Shown piece after piece: positions 31,761 through 43,572 of a stretch of 64,000 nucleotides of DNA (positions are counted from its first letter, which is position 1; each line of letters begins with the position of its first letter). Both the position numbers and the translations under genes were made by a program. The notes beneath the pieces were generated by a model that was not told where the DNA came from, ran no database searches, and saw nothing but the letters and a program-made list of their open reading frames with translations. The DNA is from Entomortierella parvispora (taxonomy: Eukaryota > Mortierellomycota > Mortierellomycetes > Mortierellales > Mortierellaceae), in assembly GCA_963573315.1 (NCBI GenBank), contig OY752140.1, positions 4,278,001 through 4,342,000 of the forward strand, read 5' to 3'.

Positions 31761-34142
31761 ATGGCGTCGACCACACAGCGACATGAGGACGAAACCGACA
31801 TTCCTTCCATCGATGCTGTCTTTGTCGTCCGCTTCGACACTCGCCAAGGCAATCAGCTTGAATGGAGCCATGCTGCAACAGGTAGTAGAGAAGAGCAACG
31901 TTTACTTGTAGGCTGTTGAGTTCGTCTTGAGCACGTCAATCTTTGAGACTCAACACCGGCTTTATTATTTTTTCCGTAGGCGTTCAGCTCCAGGGTATCG
32001 AGTTTACAGCCTTGCCAAGCGGTCTTCACACAAGACAAAAAGATGTGATGTACGTCCACCTCAAAAGAGCTGCTTCTGTATTCTGACTCAATGTCTCGGC
32101 TTTATTCTGCCAAGAGATGCAAAAACAGGATTGTCAGATGCAATTGTAGAGGAGGCTAACAGCTTTTTTGCTAATCGTTAGATATTTTCAACTGGATGGC
32201 TGCATTGGGATTTCAGTCTTTGTCAACGAGCGTTCAGAGAGCGCGACGAATAGAGGTGCAAATATGGTCTCTGTCGGGATCCTAGTTCGACCCTCAGTAG
32301 AAACAGGACGTTGTGGGCAAGTTTGGAGGCATCTTGAGTTCCTTCAAAGCGAAGCCAGGTGATGTGTTTGCTCTATCAGCTGTTCACCTCTTTTTTTTTT
32401 TTTTTTTTTTTTTTTTGACTCGAATGCTGACACCTAAAGTTTATAGTTATCATACAGAGGCAGGAGCTGATACTTCAAGGCTGGAAGATTACTTTGTACG
32501 CCATCGTTCCACCACGGTGAGCAAGCGCAACTCTTACAGGGCAAAGAATAGGCGCCGCATCAGTCGATCCTTCACCATCTCTGAGCCAGCGCAACCTAAC
32601 AATCTAATGTCGCCAGGTCTGGAGGAAGCAATTGAGGCTGATGAAATACCTGTATGTTGAACCTCGGAACGTGGCAGTGGTGATGGGTCCGGTGGCGAGA
32701 CCAAACTGACCCTTTTATGTTTTCACCTAGAAATCACACCCGTCTTTACACTTTCTAGAGCTTGTGCACACCATGGGCCCGGCAATCTTTATTTTATGGA
32801 AAGCGGCCCTTTTGAGAAAACGAATTTTGATCTATACCCCTCCACCTGTGGAGTCTACATGCCTTGCAGGTAAAAAGAAATAGACTTTGAATATCTCTTC
32901 TCCTGAGGCTGACGATGTCTTCAAGATTTTTTCTATTAACCATTCTTCCCCGGTATGATAGTGTACAACATATGTCTAATGGCAACTATACCCTCCGGCA
33001 CTGCGTCTATGGCCGCTGGCAGATCCAATGACCGAGTCCAGCCCTTGTTTTGTGTCGGCATCAATGACATTGAATATATCGAAGCACTACAGGGAGGATA
33101 CGTTGCATGTAAGTGCAACAGCGCATCCCGCTCCTGTTTGTTGAATAGCCTCTCATTAGATCCCTTCATTTCGCAATCCTAGGCACCACCGACAAACTCT
33201 TTGCTTTTAAGCCTCAACTCTATGATGTCTTGGTGGATCTCTCGGCTCCGTCTATCAAAGTTCAGTACTCTACGCTAAAGCTTCCGCACCCCAATGTTCG
33301 GTTAACGACCTTGGTTCAAGGAGCACCAACGCTAGAAGAGACTAGGGCTGCAGCGATGGATAACCGACGGTATTTTTCATTATTGCAGCAGCTGGCCCGA
33401 TTCCGAAGGAGACAAGGCACTCTTCAGAAACGCCTGTGTGCAGAGTCGGCTTTAGAGTCACCGGCGGCAGTCGAAGACTCACCAGATGTTTTGAAGCTGC
33501 GGCATGAAGACTCTGTGAAGAGCGGTGGCCTGGATATGGCCGGAACTTTGCGAGTCATGATGACTGGAGGCTGGTGGTGGTGGTACGGGAATGAGACTGC
33601 CGACGAGGAAGAATACGAACCTTTTCTCCAGGGTCATACGGAACAAGATCAGCGCGAGATGGATACACGAGATCAAAGACTCGGGGGTGCCTGTCTGCAA
33701 GTGTTACAGATGCAAACGAACGGCAATGTGGACACAGAAGCCATCAGGTACGGAGACACGGGGAAATGTCACAAAGAAGACTTTGTTTGCACTGTTAATT
33801 GACCCTCACCCTGTTATGCTATGCTGACATCGTGCTGGTAGATTTTTCCATCACTTAACAAAGACCGTACTGTCAGAGTTGGGTCGGCTGCTGTCGTTCA
33901 AGGCGACTGCGGCGATCTTTGAGGAAGAATCCGAAAGCAGTGTTGGGTCGGATGCGGCATCGATAGGGCACAGTATAGTTTTGACTCGAGAGGACGTCAG
34001 GCAGCTGGGCCTTGACGCGTCGAAAGACGGGGCGTTCGTGGAAGAACTGAGCAGAGTATATTTTGATACGGAGGTCGAGGTTCGAGGCTGGGACCTGGGG
34101 ACATGTTGTCTTTCCCTCGCCAGCTGCGGTCTCTGTCGCTGA
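31761..34142 (+). CDS. DENND11/LCHN-like DENN-domain protein
   Basis: Eight exons close in phase to about 574 residues: 31761-31881, 31980-32049, 32182-32358, 32447-32651, 32731-32869, 32962-33108, 33183-33747, 33842-34142. Recognisable landmarks of the LCHN/DENND11 (DUF2347) family are: an N-terminal strand with Val-Phe-Val-Val-Arg-Phe-Asp-Thr-Arg-Gln-Gly-Asn; Gly-Ile-Glu-Phe-x-Ala-Leu-Pro-Ser-Gly; Arg-Gly-Ala-Asn-Met-Val-Ser-Val-Gly-Ile-Leu; and Ala-Ile-Phe-Ile-Leu-Trp-Lys-Ala-Ala-Leu-Leu-Arg-Lys-Arg-Ile-Leu (about 206-222). DENN proteins act on Rab GTPases at membranes; the target here is unknown. The segment after exon 7 is less conserved and contains a Gly-Gly-Trp-Trp-Trp-Trp-Tyr run. 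A ~25-nt poly-T tract lies in intron 3 (about 32392-32416). The extended 5' region up to 31510 is prefoldin 3'-UTR and promoter. Confidence 0.82.
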
Positions 34143-35261
34143 AGGCGATAGCGGTGGAGAGACTGAAACCAAGGTCTGTAATTGGGCCACTTTTGACTTT
34201 TTGAAAGAAAGAGGCTGTGTTGTTTGTTGAAGGGTCCAACGGTGGACGAGATAAAAAACGTTAATCTGAATATGAATAGACCCAGTCAGAGGGCGACTGA
34301 ACAAAAAATGATGTGCCTGTCAACAATAATCATCTCACGTTCCCTGGATGACGATAGAGGATAGAAGATGTGCGGAGGATACTACTGCCTTAGATCTGGA
34401 GATGGACGGGGAGGTATGTACTGTACAGGGTGCTGAGAGGAGGATCTATCTCTTCATCTGTCAAAGGGGAGAGACAGAAAACGCGAGTTGGGGCGAGCGA
34501 GGTGGTTGTGAGGGGGAAAGACGGGAGGAAGAGAAAGAGACACACATTCTTTATTGCATTAGCTATCATGTTCATACAGACAGAAGAGGGAAGGGGGGAG
34601 AGAGAAAGCGAGAGACAGAGAGAGACAGAGAGAGAGAGACAATGCATGGGCACACATTCATGACAGTCAGACTGCAAATGAGGGTCGCGTTGCTAGGGCT
34701 AAAAGGGGCAAGGGGCAAGAAGTTCAGGTCAGGTAAAGTCAGGCTTGGGTGAAGTGCAGAGGTGCAGAGCGCAGAGTGCAGAGCGCAGACGCACAGGGAG
34801 CGAAGGACAGAGCGACAGAGAGAGAGTGCATGTGTGGAAGAGTGCAGCACAGGCAGAAGGAAAGAAGGCGAGAGTGAGAAAGAGAGAGAGCAGCGAAAAG
34901 TGCTCTTTTTTGTGTGTGAGTGTGTGAGTGTGTGAGTGTGTGTGTGAGTGCGGGTGTGCGAGTGTGCGAGTGTGAAGCGAGTGTTCCCTCCCTCATCTCA
35001 CACTCTGCAGAGTGTGCACTGCATTCCGTCTCTCACTCGCTCGCCCGCTCCATCGCACGCCTTGCCTTCCCTCCCACACACACTCATTCATCCATCCCTC
35101 TTTCCCCTCCTTCCCTTCTTCCCTTCCTCTCTTCCTTCTCTCTTCTTTCCCTCCGTCCTCCCATCCCAGTCGGCCATTCCCCCTCCATCTCCACCTCCAC
35201 CTCTCTCTTCTCCTTTCCCTTCCCTTGTTCCCTCGGCCGGTCCTCGCTTCCTCGCTCGCCC

Positions 35262-35305
<44 letters not shown>

Positions 35306-36301
35306 TCTTCATCCCATCTCCATCCTTCTGTTCCTGTAAGACTCCTTCCCATCCAATTCATCCATCTAACCCACCACTCACCCACCCTACCCACCCATCC
35401 AACCATCTGTCCATCCATCCCTTTCTTCCTTCCTTGCCAATGCCGCTGTGCCAATCTCTTTGATAATTCCAGTAGAGACAATCTTTTCCGAGCCATCCCT
35501 CTCTCTTCCTCTGTTTACCCCCTTTCGACAACACCCCACTGTTCATACTTTGTCCCTTGCTGCAACAGTCTTGTTCATAAGTCCTCGCCTGCCTCTTTCA
35601 GCATCCCTCGCCCTCACTCCCCTCCTGCTCGCTGGGTGCACAAATGACCCTCACCCTAAAGCCACCAAGGAAGGACAAACGAGCAGAGTTGCACGCATCA
35701 ATCCACCTCCCTCTCATCCGCGTTCTCATCCCTTGCGCATGTATGCACGCACACATGCACACATGCACATCCCCCTCCACCCGTTTTCCCTTGTCGTCCC
35801 TTTCTCCAACTCGACCCGTCCCTTTTTTTATTTTTGTTATTATTATTATTATCATCATTATCTGCTGTCATGGGCGTGCGGTCCATACTTCCACACACAC
35901 CCCTGGAGAAGACACGCATTGTCCGTCTGACTCTAGGGCTGGACTCGGTCGAGCATAGTCAGTCGTTTTGGTTCCGATGGATAGGGCCAGGCCAGACTGA
36001 CGAGCAGAGTCTGGACGCGTGCTGTCTTATCTCGTTCATTCTTCAATCTCTGGTTCCACAATCATCTCGTCCTCGACATGTCATCGTCCTCTTACGCTCG
36101 CTCATGGTCATTCTCGACCGATATAAAAACAAAGAGAAAATGGACAAGCTACCACCAACAACAAGAAGCTGAATCAGTGACCACTGACCATCTCTGCTCG
36201 CCTCTCTCTCTCTCTTCCTCTCCTTCTCTGTCGTCTCCTATCCCTCTTTCAAAACAAAACAGGGACAGCTCCCTTCCTCCACGCGGCGGCCCTGAATTCC
36301 C
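34143..36301. other. 2.2 kb microsatellite-rich intergenic region
   Basis: Left part GA/GT-rich (AG runs 34586-34640, (GT)n 34905-34970), right part CT-rich with a long (CT)n at 35265-35303, plus (TTA)n near 35835-35850. It contains TGCAG/GTGCA repeats (34757-34790, 35002-35021). This is the leader and promoter of the phosphatase gene. Long open frames here are simple-sequence artefacts. Confidence 0.65.
36122..36129 (+). promoter_or_regulatory. TATA-like element of the phosphatase gene
   Basis: TATAAAAA, 173 bp before the ATG at 36302 and followed by a CT-rich leader. Position and sequence fit a TATA box; not proven. Confidence 0.45.
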
Positions 36302-38407
36302 ATGTCGGGCAAGAGCAAAGCCTCAAAGGATCCAGGTAATGAACTTCTCCTTCGCCATACTTCCTTCACTCGGCTTCATTCCGACGCTCCAGGCTAGCGA
36401 CTTGCCTGGAAAGAGGAATACAAGGACTCTATCGACACGCAGAGTCCCCGTTGTCGACCCAATCCACGCGATTCTCCTGCCAGACCTTGCCTTGCTCTCT
36501 ACAAGGCACTATGGGCATCCTCACGCGCGCTCGTCTTTGCTGCCACGCCAACGCTGTTCATATTCGCGAAAGAAAGCCCACCGATGGCCCTCCGCGTTTG
36601 TCGATTCTCCTTGTTTTTCCTCTTTCTCTGTTTCTTTTTCTTCATTCTCTTGCTCTCTCAAACATATCTCCCCATCTCTTTCTCTTTCTCTCTCTCTGTC
36701 TCTCTCTCTCTTGTTTGCTCTTTGCCCTTTGTGTCTAACACGCTCCTCTTGGCTCAATGCCGTCTTTAGCTTCCTCGGCCAGTCCTTTGAGTGACCTGTC
36801 ATCTGGAGCAAACTCGACCGTTCTCTCAAGCGCAAACAGCCCTGCCCACGGCAGCTCCAGCACCAGCAACAACAGCAACAGTGGCAACAAGACTAACGGC
36901 AACAACAACGCCACCAATACCCCTGCTTCTATGGCTGCTGCAAAGGCGCGCAAGAATCCTATCGAGGCCAAGCCTCAAAAGCCCTCCTTCCTTTCGCTCA
37001 TCTTTTGTTGTGGAGCCAACTTTGTGGACGGCAGTGATGCTTCGCTCCAGGTCGGAAGTACTCCTCGCCCCGCGACTGTGAGCATTGGAAAGAGCACGGG
37101 CAAAAAGGTCGTGGCCGGACACCTCGCGGACGAGAAGACATTGCCAGCACAGCCCACCATGGTCAATGTCACTGCCACGGCAGCTTTGGAAGATACAGAA
37201 GTGGTAAGAAGGGAAAAGGTTTTGTATAGTTTGACCCAGCGGGGCAATGGGAGATTTGCATATCCTTTTTTCTCTTCCAGCCTCATTGGATTGGACCCCG
37301 ACTGTTGTTTTACTCGCCTCTGGATATCGGGAGAGACAGAGCATTGGAGGGACCATGGCCAATATCTGCCCACAGAACGGAAATGAAAATTGGTTGGAAG
37401 CAAGGGATGGAACAATGAGCACTCGGCCTGCAAGTCCGTCTGAAGAACAGGGCGTAGTCTATCTAAACATTGCCCTGGGCTCACCCCTGTGCTCCACCAC
37501 CACCTCCCCTTCCTCTTTTTTTTTTTTGGACCCAGGTGAAAACGAACTCTGGCTGACGCGCGCACTCCTCGACTGTTTTGATTGATGTTTTAGGAACAAC
37601 AAGTGCAGGAAGTGGAACCTGCTGGATTGCTGGGACCTATGGCGCCGGAGCATCAAGGCAAGAAGTGCTTGGTGCTCGACCTGGATGAAACGCTGGTCCA
37701 CAGCTCTTTCAAGGTTTGATTATTTGCTACCTGACACTGAGCGCTGGTGATTGCACGACGCTAGGTTTAATTGACGCTGTGTGGTTTTATTCTCCTTGTG
37801 CCGCCTTTGCTAGTTGATTCCCCAGGCCGACTATGTTGTCCCTGTCGAGATCGACAACCAGTCCCATAATGTCTATGTGATCAAGAGACCAGGCGTGGAC
37901 ACATTCCTGCAAAAGATGGGCGAACTCTACGAAGTGGTGATCTTTACTGCCAGTCTGTCAAAGTATGCCGACCCTGTGCTCGACATGCTCGATATCCACA
38001 GAGTGATTAAGCATCGCCTTTTCAGAGAGTCGTGCTTCAACCACAAGGGCAACTATGTGAAGGTACGGGTGTTTCAGTTTACCTGGCAATTGATACTCTC
38101 CAAAAGATGGAGTTTTTGTTTTTCCTACAGGACAAGGAAGAGTATCTAACGACTTTTTACATTTTCAAATGTCGTCCTCCTCCTCCAGGATCTCTCTGTA
38201 ATAGGTCGGGACCTGAAGAACACCATCATCATTGACAATTCGCCAGCCAGCTACGTCTTTCACCAGACCAACGCTGTCCCAATTTCGTCTTGGTTCAACG
38301 ACCCCCATGATACCGAGTTGCTGGATCTGATCCCTTTTCTGGCGGACATGACTGTTGTGGACGATGTCAATCCTATCCTGGACATGGCGAACGAGGAACA
38401 ACCATAA
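36302..38407 (+). CDS. NIF/SCP-type CTD phosphatase (PSR1/2-like)
   Basis: Exons 36302-36335, 36770-37203, 37594-37713, 37814-38062 and 38189-38407 join to 351 residues. The N-terminal ~150 residues are Ser/Asn/Ala-rich and disordered, with a Phe-Cys-Cys motif after a hydrophobic stretch (possible palmitoylation, as in yeast Psr1, which is membrane-anchored this way). The catalytic domain carries the HAD-type signature Asp185-Leu-Asp187-Glu-Thr-Leu-Val, then Val-Ile-Phe-Thr-Ala-Ser and [13 protein letters not shown]. These are features of the FCP1/SCP family, which removes phosphate from Ser/Thr, including the RNA polymerase II CTD in SCPs and stress-pathway targets in PSR. Intron 1 is 434 nt and CT-rich. 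The 34-nt first exon is supported by phase and by the ATG context. Confidence 0.9.
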
Positions 38408-38987
38408 TACCAGGGCTGGCGCTTTACTTTTTTTATTTTATTCCCCCCTCCTCCCTTCTGGAACGCCATCCCCCATCCACACCATCAGCAGCCTTTGTCT
38501 CTTACACAGATATCCTTCCCTCCTCTCGCAAAACAAACCCTCTTGAAGAAGACTCTCTTTTTCCATTTTATCTCATGTTTTTATAATTTTTCTCTCTCTC
38601 TCTCCCCGTCTCTCTCTCTTTACTTTTCCCTTTTTCTTGAATGACGTCCATGACGAACCGAACGAGTTTCTGCAACCCGGCAAAAGAAACAAAAAAGATA
38701 TATAAAAAATGCGGATTTTTTTTTTTTTTTTTTTTTTTTGGTTGAACAAAAAGGGGTTTTTTTGTTTTTTATTTGAGGGGGGGAAAGTACAGACGAAAAG
38801 AAAGAAAAGAAAAAGAAACACGGAAGGGAGGCGGGCGGGCTATGATACAATGTTGAATTGAGTTTTTGGGCATGAGGTATGGCTGTCTCTACCCATGGTA
38901 TGTGGTGGTGGTGATAATACTGCTAAAAGGAAAAGGGAAAAGGGTGCGTCAAATCCGTATTGGTCCGACAACAAACACCTTAGCGCT
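38408..38987. other. Convergent 3' intergenic region
   Basis: 3'-UTRs of the phosphatase (plus) and S-adenosylhomocysteinase (minus), with a poly-T tract (38718-38740). No gene is seen. Confidence 0.6.
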
Positions 38988-40695
38988 TTAGTAGCGGTAG
39001 TGCTCGGGCTTGAAGGGGCCCTCGGGGTGGAGACCGAGGTACTCGGACTGGACAGGGGTGAGCTTGGTCAGCTTGACACCAATCTTGGCCAAGTGAGAGG
39101 CAGCGACCTCCTCATCGAGCTTCTTGGGGAGCATGTGGACGCCCAAGGGGTAGGATTCGATATCAGTCCAGAGAGCAATCTGGGCCAAGACCTGGTTCGA
39201 GAAAGAGTTGGACATGACGAACGAAGGATGGCCGGTGGCACATCCCAAGTTGACAAGACGACCCTCAGCCAAGAGGATGATGTGGTTGCCAGAGGCGACC
39301 TGGAAACGATCGACCTGGGGCTTGATGTTGACGTGCTTGATCGCGTTCTTCTTCAACCAAGCGACATCGAGCTCAATGTCAAAGTGGCCAATGTTGCACA
39401 CAATCGAGTCATCCTTCATGACTGCAAAGTGCTCACCACGGATAATGTCACGGCAACCGGTTGTGGTCACAAAGATGTTGCCCTCCTTGACGGCATCCTC
39501 CATGGTGGTGACCTCGTAACCTTCCATGGCGGCCTGGAGAGCATTGATGGGATCAATCTCGGTAACAAGGACACGGGCACCCATGCCCTTGAGAGCAGCG
39601 GCAGAGCCCTTGCCGACATCACCGTATCCGGCCACGACAGCGACCTTTCCGGCAATCATGATATCGGTGGCACGCTTGATTCCGTCAATGAGGGACTCGC
39701 GGCATCCGTAGAGGTTGTCAAACTTGGACTTTGTGACAGAGTCATTGACATTGATGGCGGGAACCTTGAGCTTTCCCTCCTTGAGCATCTTGTACAAGTG
39801 GTGGACACCGGTGGTCGTCTCCTCCGAGATACCCTTGATCTCGTTCAGGAGATCAGGGTGGGACTCGTGGATGAGCGTGGTCAAGTCACCACCGTCGTCC
39901 AAAATCAGGTTGGGGCCCTTGCCGTTTTTGAAGGCACGGAGCTGCTGCTCGAGGCACCACATGTACTCCTCATCAGTTTCTCCCTTCCAGGCAAAGACCT
40001 AAGTCATTACATAAAAAATGTCCAAAGGTTAGAACGACTGCTTCTCAATCAATCAAAGAACCCAACAGTGTTTACTCTCATCGCCGTCGATGAAAGCAAG
40101 ACACAAGACACGTACGGGAACACCGCTCTCGGCAATGGCAGCGGCAGCGTGGTCTTGGGTCGAGAAGATGTTACAGGAAGTCCAGGTGACCTCGGCACCG
40201 AGGGCAGTCAAGGTCTCGATCAAGACGGCGGTCTGGATGGTCATGTGGAGCGAACCGGCAATGCGGGCACCCTGGAGGACCTTCTGGGGACCGTACTTTT
40301 GACGGAGGGCAATGAGACCGGGCATTTCGTTTTCGGCAAGCTCGATTTCCTTGCGACCGAAGGCAGCGAGGCTGATGTCAGCTATAGATTGGAGAAGGAC
40401 CCCATGGGAAGAAAGATGGAGAAGGTTTCGAGTTAGATTCAAGAAAGGCGACTATGCTAGCCTACAACATCAGGGGCATGCCATGGCATCTTCAGTCATC
40501 TTGAGGGTAGCTATCTACTGCAGCCGTTTGTAGGGGGAGAGGACCAGGAAGGATCAATCTTGACGATGTTTCCTTGCCCCTTTCAAGGAAAAAGGAGCAT
40601 CGCGTCAAAAATGCGACCCGGGGGGCGCGATTTTTGGGGCGTGGGAATTAGGGTAGGAAGTGGGGGAGAGAGGACTTACCGACTTTGAACGTCAT
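38988..40695 (-). CDS. SAH1: S-adenosylhomocysteine hydrolase
   Basis: Minus-strand exons 40695-40680, 40381-40116 and 39998-38988 join in phase to 430 residues, the standard length. The first exon (16 nt) gives Met-Thr-Phe-Lys-Val and leads into [10 protein letters not shown]. Family marks: Glu-Asn-Glu-Met-Pro-Gly-Leu; [10 protein letters not shown]; the NAD-binding Gly-Tyr-Gly-Asp-Val-Gly-Lys-Gly; and C-terminal Lys-Pro-Glu-His-Tyr-Arg-Tyr. The enzyme splits S-adenosylhomocysteine into adenosine and homocysteine with bound NAD, relieving product inhibition of methyltransferases; it is cytosolic. Codon use is strongly biased (mostly C/G-ending), as expected for high expression, and produces a long antisense open frame. 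It is divergent from NDUFA13 across 424 bp; a TATAAAAG on its strand lies about 150 bp before the ATG. Confidence 0.97.
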
Positions 40696-40841
40696 GGTTG
40701 AGTGGTTGAGGTGTGTGTGCGGGTGTGTGGGTGTGTGTGAGTGAGAGTGCTGACGATAGTCGAGGGTTGGATCCAAGAGAGAGGAATGAGCAAGGAAAAA
40801 AAGAAAAGAAAGAAGAGAAAGACGACGGGACCATCGCGCTC

Positions 40842-40849
40842 CTTTTATA
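40842..40849 (-). promoter_or_regulatory. TATA box of S-adenosylhomocysteinase
   Basis: TATAAAAG on the minus strand, about 150 bp upstream of the start codon at 40695. It is a good core match with the expected orientation. Confidence 0.6.
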
Positions 40850-41119
40850 CGCCCTCCTCGCCCCGCCGCCTACTGCGCCCAAGCGCAAACGGGCTCTGTG
40901 ACTGCCATTCTAATCGATGGTGGCTCACATCTGCAGCAAATGCGATGCCGCCATCTCCCCATACGCAAGCACTTTTTTTTCGGAGGTCCGGCTTTCTCAC
41001 TGTGCCTGTGATGCAGATGGTTCATCGCGGCAATTTCGGACCTCCTGTAGTGTGTCCTTTGTGGAATCATCTCTCTTCCTCTCCTCCTACCCCCACTCCC
41101 CACTCCCCTCACCATCATC

Positions 41120-42003
41120 ATGTCTGCTCCTGCCCCACACCAGGAACTCCCCCGTCCCGGTGGTTTCCCCGAAATTCGCTACAAGCGCTATGTGCCCAAG
41201 ATTGGACCCTCCGGTCTTGTCCTCTTCTCCGGCATCACCCTCATGTGCACCTTCGGTCTCATCAGAACTGGCCAGGGTAACTTGGAGCGCAGGTAATAGA
41301 GAAGGGCAGAAGATTCCACTTTACGTGATACAGACTCTTGGCAGGAATGAACCGATCCGACTCTTTCTCGGGATGTCACCCGCACAAGCATGATCTGATC
41401 TAATTACAACACTTCGTCGCGTCATGGACCGCAATGTGATCAGACAGACGGAGCACCGCTCAAGCTATGTTGGAATGCTACGAGATCAGGATAGAAGCAG
41501 AGTCATGGAAAGTCAAGGCCAACATGCTGTCGGAATGGAGGAAGAGGTTAGACTCGCATTGTTCACAGGATGACAGACAGTCGATAAGTCAAGTCAGGAT
41601 GTCCTGCAACCGGAGATAACAACCAATTGAAGCCGCAAAAGCATGGACTGTATGGAGAACATTCCTCCCAATACCCTTCAGAGGCGATCCGCAAGGAAGC
41701 AGCGCGAAATACCGCTCTGATACGATGCGCGATGTGCACAGCACAGATGAACCCTTCCAGCTTACTAACATTATTTCATGATCTCTTTGACAAAATAGGG
41801 AGCTTGAGCGCGAGAAGGTCTGGTCGCGCATCCACTTGATCCCCTTGTTGCAGGCTGAGGCTGACCGTGATACCTACCGCCGTGAAGTCGCTGCCAAGGA
41901 GCGTGAGGCAGAGATCATGAAGGATGTCAAGGGCTGGAAGACCGGCGAGTCTGTCTACAACTCGGAGCGTTACGCTGCCAAGTCTTACGTCGTCCTCCCA
42001 TAA
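41120..42003 (+). CDS. NDUFA13: Complex I subunit NDUFA13 (GRIM-19 / B16.6)
   Basis: Two exons, 41120-41292 and 41799-42003, join to 125 residues. The protein begins Met-Ser-Ala-Pro and has the family's Gln-Glu-Leu-Pro-Arg-Pro-Gly-Gly-Phe-Pro and Ile-Arg-Tyr-Lys-Arg motifs, a single transmembrane helix (about 35-52), then the Arg-Arg-Glu-Leu-Glu-Arg-Glu-Lys-Val-Trp-Ser-Arg stretch and a basic/acidic amphipathic tail. It is an accessory subunit of mitochondrial NADH:ubiquinone oxidoreductase, so the fungus has a conventional complex I. The 506-nt intron is several times longer than most here. The ATG used has the conserved N-terminus directly after it. Confidence 0.93.
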
Positions 42004-42339
42004 ATTAACATTGGAATTCTGGAATAATGGAAAAAGACTGAACGCAGAAAGACGCAACATGGCAGACGAAAACGACTCCCAATCCCCCTCCCTCCCTCTA
42101 CAACATACAAAATCAACTACATACACCCACCCAACTTGCTCACCATTCATGGACTTGGATTTTGCTCACACTCTCCCCCGCAACATCAGGCACGATCATG
42201 ATCTTGATACGAGTGATCCAAGAACATGGACTATAGAATAAAAATATTTGAACACTGCACAAATGGTTCTGAAGGATTTCCGGCTATTTTTGTAATACAA
42301 TTGGATTGAAACACGTTCAGGCAAATCGCCAAAAGTGAT

Positions 42340-43572
42340 CTACAGTGTGCGCGTCTGGATCGAAGCTTCGCGTCCACTCTTGGCTTTCTTGTACACGTTT
42401 TCTTCCAGTCCTTCCTCCTTTGCCGCAAATCGGGCTGCGGCAAATAGGTAGTCGCTTAGCCTATATGTGTCGTTATCGACAGTGAGAGTATTTGATGTTA
42501 TTCTTCTGACAAAACCTACAAGGATCATTGCTTTACATCCTCCTGTTCGTGTTCACTTGGAAAGATGTATGAAATTCTCGGCGCTTACCGGTTCAAATAC
42601 TTGCCGACAGATTCGTCCGCGTCGCCAGCCTCCACGACAGGGATAGTCGTGCGCTCCGCGCGACGGCAGATCTAGGTTATTGAGGATAAAATTCAAAGAA
42701 AAGCAGTGATCCTCTTTTGTGAGTTCTCGATAATTCCCACTAAAATTTCTTCAGTGGCCATTCCTAAAATCTTACAGATCTGGCCTGATGCAGGAAAACA
42801 CTGGACTCGCCTCCAGAAGGCAGAATGAAGTTACGGAGAGGGGGGAGTTTCTAACAAAAAGAAATGAAAAAACAAGACATCACGTTCAGTAAGTCCATAT
42901 CAGTGCTATGGACCATATTTGCCGCCAACTTACAGAGTCCCAGTGGTCGATCCAGGATTCCAGCTTTTCAATGTGTCCTTCGTCAAAGGCAGTATTAACT
43001 AACAGATACCATCCATTGCAACGCAAAGAAAGAGAGGACTTGATCAGAATTGTGATATTTTGCAGCCCAATTCTAGAGGAGATTGTCCTGCCTTCTTTTC
43101 AAAAAATACTTACGAAGTTGGCTTTCAGAGGCATCTCCTCTAGGTGTTGCAATGTTGGAACCAATATCCTGCAGATTGCATTGGATCTAATTGAACGAAG
43201 GGGATTCCGTCCAGTTTTGGGGTCAGTAGCTGGGTTATGACTCTTGCTCATGTCACCGTCGTTCCTAGCGCTGTACCTCGATCAATTGCTCTGCCAATCC
43301 GTTGTCCGCTTTCGCACAGTAATGGTGTGCGATTCTGTGGATCGATGGGCGACGGGTTGCATTTAGTTTGTTTCCCCAGATACCTGCCTTGGGTAGTAGC
43401 GGCACCACCTTTTCGGATGTTGAATGAACACTCTTACCCAATACTGGAATTGAGCTCGTCCACAGCGCCAAGAGCCTCAAAGATCCTGTCGGTTTTGGAT
43501 CGTCGTTCACCATTGTAGAGAGAGGACACGCCCTTGTCACCCGTTCGTGTATAAAGCTGCGATTTCTTGGGT
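42340..43572 (-). CDS. MMAB: ATP:cob(I)alamin adenosyltransferase (PduO/MMAB type), 5' end unresolved
   Basis: Seven minus-strand exons join in phase: 43572-43438, 43334-43277, 43186-43114, 42998-42934, 42850-42776, 42671-42589 and 42460-42340. The product has the family's hallmarks in order: Tyr-Thr-Arg-Thr-Gly-Asp-Lys-Gly (ATP site), [11 protein letters not shown], Leu-Gln-Asp-Ile-Gly-Ser, Phe-Ile-Leu-Pro-Ser-Gly-Gly, and Arg-Arg-Ala-Glu-Arg. The enzyme makes adenosylcobalamin, cofactor of methylmalonyl-CoA mutase, in mitochondria. The first exon must lie upstream: the acceptor before 43572 needs an exon ending in phase 2. An Arg/Lys-rich, presequence-like frame at about 43880-44080 could supply the start, with a GTGTAA donor, but I cannot fix it. 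The exon pattern (many small exons) matches the other genes, so it is a resident nuclear gene, not bacterial contamination. Confidence 0.9.

Noticed and set aside
34920-35647. Overlapping frames of 139-211 codons on both strands
   Set aside because: They are translations of CT/GA microsatellites: Ser/Leu/Pro on one strand, Arg/Glu/Gly on the other.
38895-40436. 513-codon open frame antisense to S-adenosylhomocysteinase
   Set aside because: Same cause: biased codons of the sense gene. It even crosses the real gene's intron, and its composition is Leu/Val/Asp/Gly-repetitive.
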